A stretch of DNA of 5,119 nucleotides from Candidatus Moraniibacteriota bacterium (GTDB lineage: Bacteria > Patescibacteriota > Minisyncoccia > Moranbacterales > UBA1568): the NCBI GenBank assembly GCA_030690925.1, contig JAUYFO010000038.1, positions 1 to 5,119 of the forward strand, read 5' to 3'. The translations under genes were made by a program, and so were the position numbers. This document shows, piece by piece, positions 1 through 5,090 of the stretch; position 1 is the first letter of the stretch, and every line of letters begins with the position of its first letter. Below the pieces are notes generated by a model, which was not told the origin of the DNA, made no database searches, and saw only the letters and a program-made list of their open reading frames with translations.

Positions 1-7
1 ACAGCCT

Positions 8-382
8 ATGGATGCTACTACCCCTAATGATCCACGTGCTCGTCTCCCCGCACACGCCGTTCCTGAGTCTATCGGCCAGGCCACGGTGAAGGTGTGCCTG
101 CATAAAGACTGTTTGGTTCGTGGGGGAGAAGATGTCTACCACAACCTCAAAGAAGGTTTGAGTAAGGAAGAAGCCCTGGTGCTTCCCGTGACGGAATGTT
201 TCAGTTTCTGCAAAGAGGGGCCCAATATCGCTATCAATGATAATATCGTCCGCGGAGTGAAGCCTTTTCTTGCGGTAGAAAGGGTACGCCAGGAACTCCG
301 TGACCCATCATGCAAGGCGGATGGCCTCGGGTCGCGCAGTATTAGTGACCTCGATAATGTGCTCGATGAAATCGTCCCATAA
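8..382 (+). CDS. Thioredoxin-like [2Fe-2S] ferredoxin domain protein
   Basis: A 124-residue protein with the thioredoxin-like ferredoxin pattern also found in the NuoE/HoxE family. The likely [2Fe-2S] ligands are C30, C35, C64 and C68 (spacing CX4C, 28 residues, CX3C), and the second pair lies in ECFSFCKEGPN, the usual GP-containing cluster loop. The fold should cover about residues 26-97. The first 25 residues are Pro- and Ala-rich and probably flexible. The tail holds a GLGSRSISDLD segment, which from memory recurs in candidate-phylum homologues. It has no membrane segment or signal peptide, so it is probably a cytoplasmic electron carrier or small redox subunit; its partner is unknown. It is too short to be a whole NuoE, and no nuo or hydrogenase gene is visible. 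The ATG lies 7 bases from the window edge, so its start signals cannot be judged; GTG at 86 is an alternative. It ends in TAA inside a terminator. The family is fairly sure, the role is not. Confidence 0.85.
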   Translation: MDATTPNDPRARLPAHAVPESIGQATVKVCLHKDCLVRGGEDVYHNLKEGLSKEEALVLPVTECFSFCKEGPNIAINDNIVRGVKPFLAVERVRQELRDPSCKADGLGSRSISDLDNVLDEIVP

Positions 383-406
383 CACCCCAAAGACGGGTGT
401 TTTTTT
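381..406 (+). terminator. Rho-independent terminator of the ferredoxin-like gene
   Basis: AACACCC (381-387) pairs perfectly with GGGTGTT (395-401) around a 7-base loop, and T continues to 406, giving a run of seven from 400. The left arm begins inside the TAA stop codon (380-382), so the gene and its terminator are packed without a gap. It separates the ferredoxin-like gene from the unit that starts at 467. Confidence 0.85.
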
Positions 407-417
407 CTGTTATGGGA

Positions 418-459
418 TTGTCAAATAAAGAAGGGTGTGATACTGTTGCGTGTTAACTT
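418..459 (+). promoter_or_regulatory. Candidate promoter region for the small membrane protein / DsbA-like unit
   Basis: Two overlapping possibilities can be read. The first is TTGTCA (418-423, 5 of 6 to the -35 consensus), 15 bases, then GATACT (439-444) preceded by TG at 436-437; this would give a short leader of about 15 bases. The second is an extended -10-like TGTTAACTT (451-459) ending 7 bases before the ATG at 467, which would give a leaderless transcript, but it lacks a -35. A promoter here is expected because a terminator lies just upstream, but which one is used cannot be settled from sequence. Confidence 0.4.
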
Positions 460-466
460 TTCCCTT

Positions 467-781
467 ATGGTAGCAACCACCTGGCAGACAAAAGCCGCTT
501 CACTGGCTCAAAAAGCTCGTTTATGGCTGGCCAATATGAAACAACGTGACTATACGCCGCGTGACCTGGCTCTCATCTTTCTTGTGGCTCTATGTTTCGG
601 TGCTTTGATAAAATCGAATCTCAATGACACTCTTACCATCGGTTTTGATGACTACAAACTGAGCAAAGCGAACACTGTTGACTTAAACGCTCTCCAAAAA
701 GGCCTGATCAAAAACGGTGGAACACTGGCTACTAGTAGGGAAGTACCACCTCAAGGCGAAACCTGTCAAGAAGAACAGTAA
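467..781 (+). CDS. Small single-pass membrane protein of unknown function
   Basis: I do not recognise a named family. With the ATG at 467 the protein has 104 residues: a basic, partly amphipathic N-terminus (1-33), one hydrophobic segment at about 34-48 (LALIFLVALCFGALI), a short segment containing TIGFDDYKL (57-65), and a polar tail with one cysteine (C100). The basic N-terminal side favours an N-in orientation with the tail outside. The frame is open back to GTG 437 and TTG 446. An AAGAAGGG stretch (428-435) ends one base before GTG 437, too close to serve it as an SD, and 10 bases before TTG 446, so TTG 446 is a weak alternative; ATG 467 is preferred. Only 24 bases separate it from the DsbA-like gene, with no terminator between, so the two are probably co-transcribed. 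It may anchor or assist that enzyme, but this rests only on position. Confidence 0.65.
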   Translation: MVATTWQTKAASLAQKARLWLANMKQRDYTPRDLALIFLVALCFGALIKSNLNDTLTIGFDDYKLSKANTVDLNALQKGLIKNGGTLATSREVPPQGETCQEEQ

Positions 782-805
782 TCCCATCTCTTTCACCACA
801 TTCCT

Positions 806-1852
806 ATGCAGGAAGATCTCTTTGTCACAGAAGCCGCTCTCAAATCTAAGAAGTCCCACAGCAAGAATCTGTTCGCACTCTGTATTATCTTTGGCGGGCT
901 GTTCCTCGGAAGTTTGTTTATCGATCTTGTTCAGCTCATCAGCGGTGAGGGCTTTTCCCCTTGGGCCACCAGAAACCACAATGTCCTCGAGACAACGGGC
1001 AAAACCTGGGTTGGTTATGGCGATCCCAAGGTGACACTACAGGTGATTACCGATAAAGACTGCACTGCTTGCGACCCAAGTGAAGCCCTGGTATGGTTAC
1101 GAAGAGTCGTACCTACCATCGAGGTCACACGCATCGACATGAATGATGAATTGGGTAAGCAGTTAGCAGAGCGCAGCGGTGTAGTAACCATCCCAGCCTT
1201 CATCTTTTCCAAGGACATTCTTCATACGAGTTTCTATTCCCAGGCTTCGAGTCTGTTTCAGCCGCGTGATGGCCGCTACTTTTTCGACATGAGCAAAATT
1301 GGTTTACCGGCCGGCCGTTACCTGAAACTTCCCACAGTAGGAGAGAACGCTATTGTCTCCGGTCCGCAGGATGCCAAAGTAACCATCGTTGAGTTTTCTG
1401 ATTTTGAATGTCCCTACTGCAAGACATTTCACAAGGACCTGAAGCAAGTAGCTGCTGCCTATGGTGACCAAGTACGTCTGGTGTATAAGCATCTGCCGCT
1501 CTCGTTTCATGTGCAGGCTGAAAACGCTGCCATTGCCGCCCAATGTGCCAATGAGCAGGGGAAGTTCGATATCTATGCCGATTATCTTTTCACCAAACAG
1601 ACCGAATGGAGCAAAACATCGGGCCTGCAAAAATTCAAGGATTACGCTTGGTGGCTCAAACTTGATTTCCGTGCCTTTTCCTCTTGTCTGGATAGCGAAA
1701 AGTACAAGGACAAAGTGGCTAAAGACAAAGAGGAGGCCGCCAATCTCTTGATCAGCGCTACGCCTGCCACCTTCGTCGGAGGCACCTTTCTTGATGGAGC
1801 CGTCACTGCCGACGATATCAAACAAGCTATCGAAGCAGAACTAGCCAAGTAA
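806..1852 (+). CDS. Membrane-anchored thiol oxidoreductase with two thioredoxin folds (DsbA-like)
   Basis: A 348-residue protein. After a short basic cytoplasmic N-terminus there is one membrane segment at about 21-45, which serves as an uncleaved anchor and places the rest outside the cytoplasm. A first thioredoxin-like unit (about 73-165) has the redox pair CTAC (86-89) and a TIP motif with the expected cis-proline at 130. A second unit (about 180-348) is a DsbA/Thioredoxin_4-type domain with FSDFECPYC, redox pair 202-205, a helical insert (about 235-310), and ATPATFVGG with the cis-proline at 320. Two further cysteines, C247 and C294, lie in the insert and could form a structural disulfide. 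CPYC is typical of the DsbA-like family that makes or reshuffles disulfides in exported proteins. The substrate is unknown, and no DsbB or VKOR partner is visible. The start has no SD. It ends 8 bases before a strong hairpin. The family is sure; the direction of catalysis is inferred. Confidence 0.92.
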   Translation: MQEDLFVTEAALKSKKSHSKNLFALCIIFGGLFLGSLFIDLVQLISGEGFSPWATRNHNVLETTGKTWVGYGDPKVTLQVITDKDCTACDPSEALVWLRRVVPTIEVTRIDMNDELGKQLAERSGVVTIPAFIFSKDILHTSFYSQASSLFQPRDGRYFFDMSKIGLPAGRYLKLPTVGENAIVSGPQDAKVTIVEFSDFECPYCKTFHKDLKQVAAAYGDQVRLVYKHLPLSFHVQAENAAIAAQCANEQGKFDIYADYLFTKQTEWSKTSGLQKFKDYAWWLKLDFRAFSSCLDSEKYKDKVAKDKEEAANLLISATPATFVGGTFLDGAVTADDIKQAIEAELAK

Positions 1853-1860
1853 GAAAACAA

Positions 1861-1883
1861 GAATCCCGCCGAGGCGGGATTCT
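1861..1883. terminator. Strong hairpin, probable bidirectional terminator
   Basis: GAATCCCGCC (1861-1870) pairs perfectly with GGCGGGATTC (1873-1882); in practice this is a 9-bp stem with a CGAG loop. It begins 8 bases after the DsbA-like stop codon. On the plus strand it is followed by the weak T-rich TCTTT. Read on the minus strand it is followed by TTGTTTTCTT, so it can also end transcripts running out of the tRNA-Thr gene. The position between two converging genes fits a shared terminator. Confidence 0.75.
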
Positions 1884-1901
1884 CTTTGAGCCGATGACCT
1901 A

Positions 1902-1941
1902 CGCGTGGAGTTTACCCGCCAACCGGCGGGAGTGCGTTTTT
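1902..1941 (+). terminator. Second GC-rich hairpin with a T run (possible backup terminator)
   Basis: CCCGCC (1915-1920) pairs with GGCGGG (1925-1930) around AACC. A weaker lower stem is possible between CGCGT (1902-1906) and GTGCG (1932-1936) with two G-T pairs and an 8/1 internal loop; five T (1937-1941) follow it directly. It could stop read-through on the plus strand before the antisense of tRNA-Thr. The core is the same as that of the hairpin at 1861. Its role is inferred; it could also act as a 3' structure of the tRNA-Thr precursor. Confidence 0.4.
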
Positions 1942-1951
1942 CTGAAAACTG

Positions 1952-2024
1952 AGCCACCTTCCAGGATCGAACTGGAGACCTGCGCGTTACGAGTGCGCCG
2001 CTCTGCCAACTGAGCTAAGGTGGC
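1952..2024 (-). tRNA. tRNA-Thr (anticodon CGU)
   Basis: The minus strand folds into a full cloverleaf: acceptor stem GCCACCT/AGGTGGC, D stem GCTC/GAGC, T stem TCCAG/CTGGA with loop TTCGATC. The anticodon loop is CTCGTAA, with CGT at 1991-1989 reading ACG threonine codons. The body is 72 bases, and base 1952 supplies a U discriminator. CCA is not encoded (CAG follows), so it must be added after transcription. The anticodon stem has one A-C mismatch at the pair next to the loop (positions 31 and 39). It is divergent from prfB. Confidence 0.95.
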
Positions 2025-2046
2025 GTATCTCAGGCATACTCAGAAA

Positions 2047-2075
2047 AGTCTATACCACTCTCCGAAAAGATTCAA
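2047..2075 (-). promoter_or_regulatory. Candidate promoter of tRNA-Thr
   Basis: On the minus strand TTGAAT (2075-2070) serves as a -35. Two overlapping -10 readings follow: TAGACT (2052-2047) at 17 bases, or TATAGA (2054-2049) at 15 bases with an extended TGG in front. Either start would leave a leader of roughly 15-20 bases before the mature tRNA 5' end at 2024. It overlaps the upstream part of the prfB promoter on the other strand. Confidence 0.5.
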
Positions 2076-2099
2076 GGGTGGACTATATTGTGGTATACT
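2071..2099 (+). promoter_or_regulatory. prfB promoter with extended -10, likely giving a leaderless mRNA
   Basis: TGGTATACT (2091-2099) is an extended -10: TG, one base, then TATACT, 5 of 6 to consensus. The -35 at 17 bases, TTCAAG (2071-2076), is poor, as is usual for extended -10 promoters. Only 7 bases (2100-2106) lie between the -10 and the ATG at 2107, so transcription should start on or beside the start codon. Confidence 0.6.
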
Positions 2100-2106
2100 T
2101 CAAGTC

Positions 2107-3196
2107 ATGAATGAGATGACTGAGAAAATAGCGGTTCTTCAAAAAAAACTCCTGCAGTTGCAGGACTATCTTTGACTTCGCCAAAAAGGAAGTCCATAAA
2201 GGCGAGCTCAAAGCAAAGACTGAACAGCCAGGATTCTGGGATGACCCCAAAAGCGCTGGCCGGATTATGCAGGAGATAGAGGTAATCGAAAAGGAACGCC
2301 TAGCTTTCGAGGCGCTTAAGGACACACTTTCAGAGTTGGCATCTTTCGCCGAAGAAGAATCAGCCGAGTCAGCTGCCTTCGTAGCAGAAGAATATGATAA
2401 GGCTGCCCAGGCTATTCACGACTGGGAATTCCGAACACTGCTCGGGGGAGACTATGATCACGGATCGGCGCTCATGACGGTGCGCAGTGGTGCTGGCGGC
2501 GTTGACGCCCAGGACTGGGCTGAGATGTTGCTGCGCATGTATCTGCGTTACGCCGAGAAGAAAGGATTCCGGACGAGTGTGCTTGATGAAACCCGGGGGA
2601 GCGAAGCCGGGATCAAGAGTGTGACGGTCGAGATAGATGGCGCCTACGCCTATGGCTATCTGCGTGGCGAAGCGGGGATTCACCGCTTGGTTCGTCTCTC
2701 ACCGTTCAATGCCAACAGCTTACGACAGACGTCGTTTGCTTCGGTCGAGATAATGCCCGTGATCGAAAGTGATGACACTGCTATTGTTATCCGGTCTGAG
2801 GAACTCCGTATCGATACCTATCGCTCTTCTGGTGCTGGAGGACAAAACGTCAACAAGACCGAAAGCGCCGTCCGCATCACTCATCTGGCCACCAATACCG
2901 TCGTTACCTGTCAAACCGAACGATCGCAACTCCAGAATCGCGAACAAGCCATGAAGCTTCTCAAGTCCAAACTCCTCCAACAAAAACTGGAAGCGGAAGC
3001 GGAAGCAAAACGCAAACTGCGAGGGGAATTCAAAAGTGCCGAGTGGGGCAATCAAATCCGCTCCTATGTCCTTCATCCCTATACTCTGGTCAAAGACCAT
3101 CGCACCAATACTGAAACGAGTGACACCGCCAAAGTTCTCGATGGTTCGCTCGACTTGTTCATCGAAAGCACCCTGCGCTACCTGCAATCACAGTAA
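2107..3196 (+). CDS. prfB: Peptide chain release factor 2, expressed by +1 programmed frameshift
   Basis: RF2 recognises UAA and UGA stop codons in the ribosomal A site and triggers peptide release. The reading frame is split. Codons 1-22 run from ATG 2107 to CTT 2170-2172 and meet TGA at 2173; skipping T2173 continues with GAC 2174 to TAA 3194-3196. The joined product has 362 residues, close to the 365 of E. coli RF2, and crosses the joint as the family's usual YLD. An N-terminal helical domain (1 to about 110) is followed by the decoding loop SPF (198-200), which marks RF2 rather than RF1 (PxT), and by GAGGQ with the catalytic GGQ at 244-246. The upstream zero-frame segment has no other ATG; ATG 2116 is a possible second start. 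There is no SD. The frameshift gives the usual autoregulation: low RF2 slows termination at UGA and favours the shift. An intact RF2 implies that UGA is stop in this organism. Confidence 0.97.
2150..2176 (+). promoter_or_regulatory. RF2 +1 programmed frameshift site
   Basis: The slippery stop CTT TGA C occupies 2170-2176, with a CTT codon in the P site that can slip to TTT. The stimulatory SD-like element is only AGGA (2162-2165), 4 bases before CTT, weaker than the AGGGGG, 3 bases away, of E. coli. That element lies in the 3' arm of a perfect small inverted repeat, TCCTGC (2150-2155) and GCAGGA (2160-2165) with loop AGTT. The frameshift itself is well established for prfB; any role of the hairpin is inferred. 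Confidence 0.93.
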
Positions 3197-3213
3197 AAGT
3201 TAATCACCGTTGC

Positions 3214-3243
3214 TTGCGAGTGACGTGACAATAAAAAAATAAT
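3214..3243 (+). promoter_or_regulatory. Candidate ftsE promoter placing the start at the ATG
   Basis: TTGCGA (3214-3219), an 18-base spacer, then AATAAT (3238-3243, 5 of 6 to TATAAT) in an A-rich stretch. Only 6 bases separate the -10 from the ATG at 3250, so the expected transcription start falls on the start codon. The A-rich composition makes a chance match to a -10 easier. Confidence 0.5.
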
Positions 3244-3249
3244 TACCCT

Positions 3250-3951
3250 ATGGCAGAAAAAAAACCGATTATTCATTTTGAAAACGTCTCCAAAACCTAT
3301 GCGGGTGATGCCCAGATTCTTGAGGATGTTAATTTAATCATTTATCCTGGTGAATTTCTTTCTATTGTGGGGACCAGTGGTGTCGGAAAATCAACCCTGC
3401 TCAAGATGATTTATGCTGAAGAAATACCAACTACAGGAGAGGTTTATTTTAACGAGCGTCCCATCTCGGCTATCAACCGCAAACACCTACCATTTTTCCG
3501 GCGCAGTATCGGCACTGTCTTCCAGGACTTCAAGCTACTGCCGCAGAAAACCGCTTTTGAAAATGTCGCTTATGCTTTGGAAGTCGATGGGGTCAGTTCG
3601 GAAGAAATCAACGAACAGGTGCCAGAAATTCTTGACATTGTTGGCCTCGGCACCAAGATGCAGAAATTTCCTCATCAACTCTCAGGAGGGGAGCAACAAC
3701 GGGTCTCGTTGGCTCGGGCCCTTATCCATCGTCCCAGAGTCATCATCGCCGATGAACCCACTGGCAATCTAGACCCGATATCGAGTAGTGAGATCATCCG
3801 CCTCCTGCTCGAGATTAACTCTTTTGGTACCACCGTCATTCTCGCTACGCACAACAAGGGGATTGTCGATAAACTTGGTCGCCGTGTCATCATCTTAAGC
3901 GATGGCCATATCGCTCATGATGAAAGCAAGGGAAAATATATGCTACAATAA
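3250..3951 (+). CDS. ftsE: Cell division ABC transporter ATP-binding protein FtsE
   Basis: FtsE is the cytoplasmic ATPase of the FtsEX complex, which uses ATP to control peptidoglycan hydrolases at the division site rather than to move a solute. At 233 residues it has the normal length and all the nucleotide-binding parts: Walker [10 protein letters not shown] (41-49), Q-loop Q92 in VFQDFKLLP, signature LSGGEQQ (144-150), Walker B VIIADE (164-169) with the catalytic E169, the D-loop region NLD, and the switch histidine H201 in ATHN. It lies 53 bases after prfB with no terminator between, so read-through is possible in addition to its own candidate promoter. Only 5 bases separate it from ftsX. 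No SD precedes the ATG. The last codons also carry an extended -10-like sequence for ftsX. The close ftsX partner rules out other ABC families such as LolD or MacB with good confidence. Confidence 0.96.
   Translation: MAEKKPIIHFENVSKTYAGDAQILEDVNLIIYPGEFLSIVGTSGVGKSTLLKMIYAEEIPTTGEVYFNERPISAINRKHLPFFRRSIGTVFQDFKLLPQKTAFENVAYALEVDGVSSEEINEQVPEILDIVGLGTKMQKFPHQLSGGEQQRVSLARALIHRPRVIIADEPTGNLDPISSSEIIRLLLEINSFGTTVILATHNKGIVDKLGRRVIILSDGHIAHDESKGKYMLQ
3941..3949 (+). promoter_or_regulatory. Extended -10-like element at the end of ftsE, possible leaderless ftsX promoter
   Basis: TGCTACAAT combines TG, one base and TACAAT (3944-3949, 5 of 6 to TATAAT). It overlaps the last codons of ftsE and the first base of its TAA. 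Seven bases (3950-3956) follow before the ftsX ATG at 3957, the same spacing as at prfB. No good -35 is visible. It may be a coincidence of coding sequence. Confidence 0.4.
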
Positions 3952-3956
3952 AGAAC

Positions 3957-4871
3957 ATGAAAACGCTCAAACTATGGCGCACGTTCAGAGAAGGTTGGCT
4001 CAATTTCCGTCGTAACGGTTGGCTGTCTTTTGCGACGGTCAGTATTCTGACGCTCTCGCTCTTTATCGTTAGTCTTTCCTCACTGCTTGGACTCACCACA
4101 CATTATGTGTTGAAGAATATGCGGGATAAGGTCAGTATCAGTGTCTCTTTCAATCCAGATATTCCCGAGGAGCGGATTCTCGAAATCCGTGACGAACTGG
4201 CTAAGTACAAAAAAGAAGTGGCTTCAGTGGAGTACGTTTCCCGAGAAAACGCACTCGAGACCTTCTTGGCAGAGAGTGGTAATGATCCTGTTATTGCTCA
4301 AGCGATTGAAGAAATTGGCGAAAATCCACTCCTGGCTTCACTCGTTATCAAAGCAGTAACACCAGAAGACTACGAAGTCATCGTCAACCAGATTGAGCAT
4401 TCGACGTTTCGGAGTGATATTAGCCGTATCAATTACGCCAAGAACAAGAAGATTTTCACCCGCCTGGACCATATCAACAACACAACCCAAAAAGCTGGGC
4501 TTACTCTTGGTGCCGCCTTCATCTTTATCGCTATCCTGATCACCTTCAATACTATCCGGATTACTATCTACTCCCATCGCCAAGAATTTGAGATTATGCG
4601 CTTAGTTGGGGCCTCCAACATCTATGTGCGTATGCCCTTTATCTTTGAAGGGATCTTCTACGGCGTCGCAGCTGCCTTGGTTACTTCCGCTTCACTCTTC
4701 GGGGTTGCCTATTTTATCGCCCCGTTTACTGAAGGCGCTTTGCCACAAGGGAACTTCATGGGCATGTACCTGTACTTCTTTTTTCCGGTACTACTTGGAC
4801 TCCTCTTTCTTGGAGTGCTCCTCGGGGTCATCTCCAGCTTCATCGCTATCCATCGCTATCTGAAGGGCTAA
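3957..4871 (+). CDS. ftsX: Cell division protein FtsX (FtsEX permease-like subunit)
   Basis: FtsX is the membrane partner of FtsE. Its large extracytoplasmic loop passes the ATPase signal to cell-wall hydrolases or their activators during division. The 304 residues show the family layout: a basic cytoplasmic N-terminus containing NFRRNGWLSFATVSILTLS, membrane segment 1 at about 24-48, an extracytoplasmic domain at about 50-175, and then three membrane segments at about 181-205, 228-256 and 270-298. The most conserved part, between segments 2 and 3, is clear: HRQEFEIMRLVGAS (207-220) followed by YVRMPFIFEG (223-232). The protein ends in a short basic tail and appears full length. It starts 5 bases after ftsE, so translation coupling is plausible; no SD is visible. 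No hydrolase or EnvC/PcsB-type gene follows within the window: the next gene is a tRNA after 144 bases. Confidence 0.95.
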   Translation: MKTLKLWRTFREGWLNFRRNGWLSFATVSILTLSLFIVSLSSLLGLTTHYVLKNMRDKVSISVSFNPDIPEERILEIRDELAKYKKEVASVEYVSRENALETFLAESGNDPVIAQAIEEIGENPLLASLVIKAVTPEDYEVIVNQIEHSTFRSDISRINYAKNKKIFTRLDHINNTTQKAGLTLGAAFIFIAILITFNTIRITIYSHRQEFEIMRLVGASNIYVRMPFIFEGIFYGVAAALVTSASLFGVAYFIAPFTEGALPQGNFMGMYLYFFFPVLLGLLFLGVLLGVISSFIAIHRYLKG

Positions 4872-4926
4872 AAAAACAGCTAACAGACAGCGAGTATCAA
4901 TCAGCAGTGAGGTCATAGACTAGGGC

Positions 4927-4955
4927 TTGAAAAGAATAGGGTTGTGAGCTAGAAT
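4927..4955 (+). promoter_or_regulatory. Promoter of tRNA-Gln
   Basis: TTGAAA (4927-4932, 5 of 6), a 17-base spacer, and TAGAAT (4950-4955, 5 of 6) form the best sigma-70-type promoter in the window. Transcription would start near 4962, about 54 bases before the mature tRNA, so a 5' leader would have to be removed by RNase P. The gap from 4872 to 5015 shows no clear terminator for ftsX and no other gene. Confidence 0.7.
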
Positions 4956-5015
4956 AACCGATAGGTTTTACAGCATTTCTTGTTGACTGTTTTTTGTTGT
5001 TCGTTGCCCGAATAC

Positions 5016-5090
5016 TGGGGAGTAGCCAAGCGGTAAGGCAGCGGGTTCTGGTCCCGCCATGCGAAGGTTCGATCCCTTCCTCCCCAGCCA
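5016..5090 (+). tRNA. tRNA-Gln (anticodon CUG)
   Basis: Complete cloverleaf: acceptor stem TGGGGAG/CTCCCCA, D stem GCC/GGC, anticodon stem GCGGG/CCCGC, and T stem GAAGG/CCTTC with loop TTCGATC. The anticodon loop TTCTGGT carries CTG at 5048-5050, which reads CAG glutamine codons. The first base pair, U1-A72, is weak, as is typical of glutamine tRNAs. A G discriminator (5087) and an encoded CCA (5088-5090) follow. A separate glutamine tRNA with UUG would be expected elsewhere for CAA codons. Confidence 0.96.

Noticed and set aside
437..466. GTG 437 as the start of the small membrane protein
   Set aside because: The only SD-like bases end one base before it, too close to work. The added residues look unlike a conserved N-terminus. 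ATG 467 is preferred, though TTG 446 cannot be excluded.
1304..1825. 173-residue open frame on the minus strand
   Set aside because: It lies wholly inside the well-supported DsbA-like gene and shows no family features.
2720..3187. 155-residue open frame on the minus strand
   Set aside because: It is opposite the conserved GGQ-containing half of prfB; a shadow of strong coding bias.
2267..3196. prfB read as a 309-residue gene starting at ATG 2267
   Set aside because: This start would remove the first 53 residues of RF2. The missing part is found upstream in the other frame, joined by the canonical CTT TGA C shift.
2107..3196. prfB as a pseudogene broken by a frameshift or sequencing error
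   Set aside because: The frame change falls exactly at the conserved RF2 shift codon, and the joined product is full length with intact SPF and GGQ.
3197..3249. Terminator between prfB and ftsE
   Set aside because: Only a 4-bp TCAC/GTGA pairing with a large loop is visible, and A rather than T follows it.
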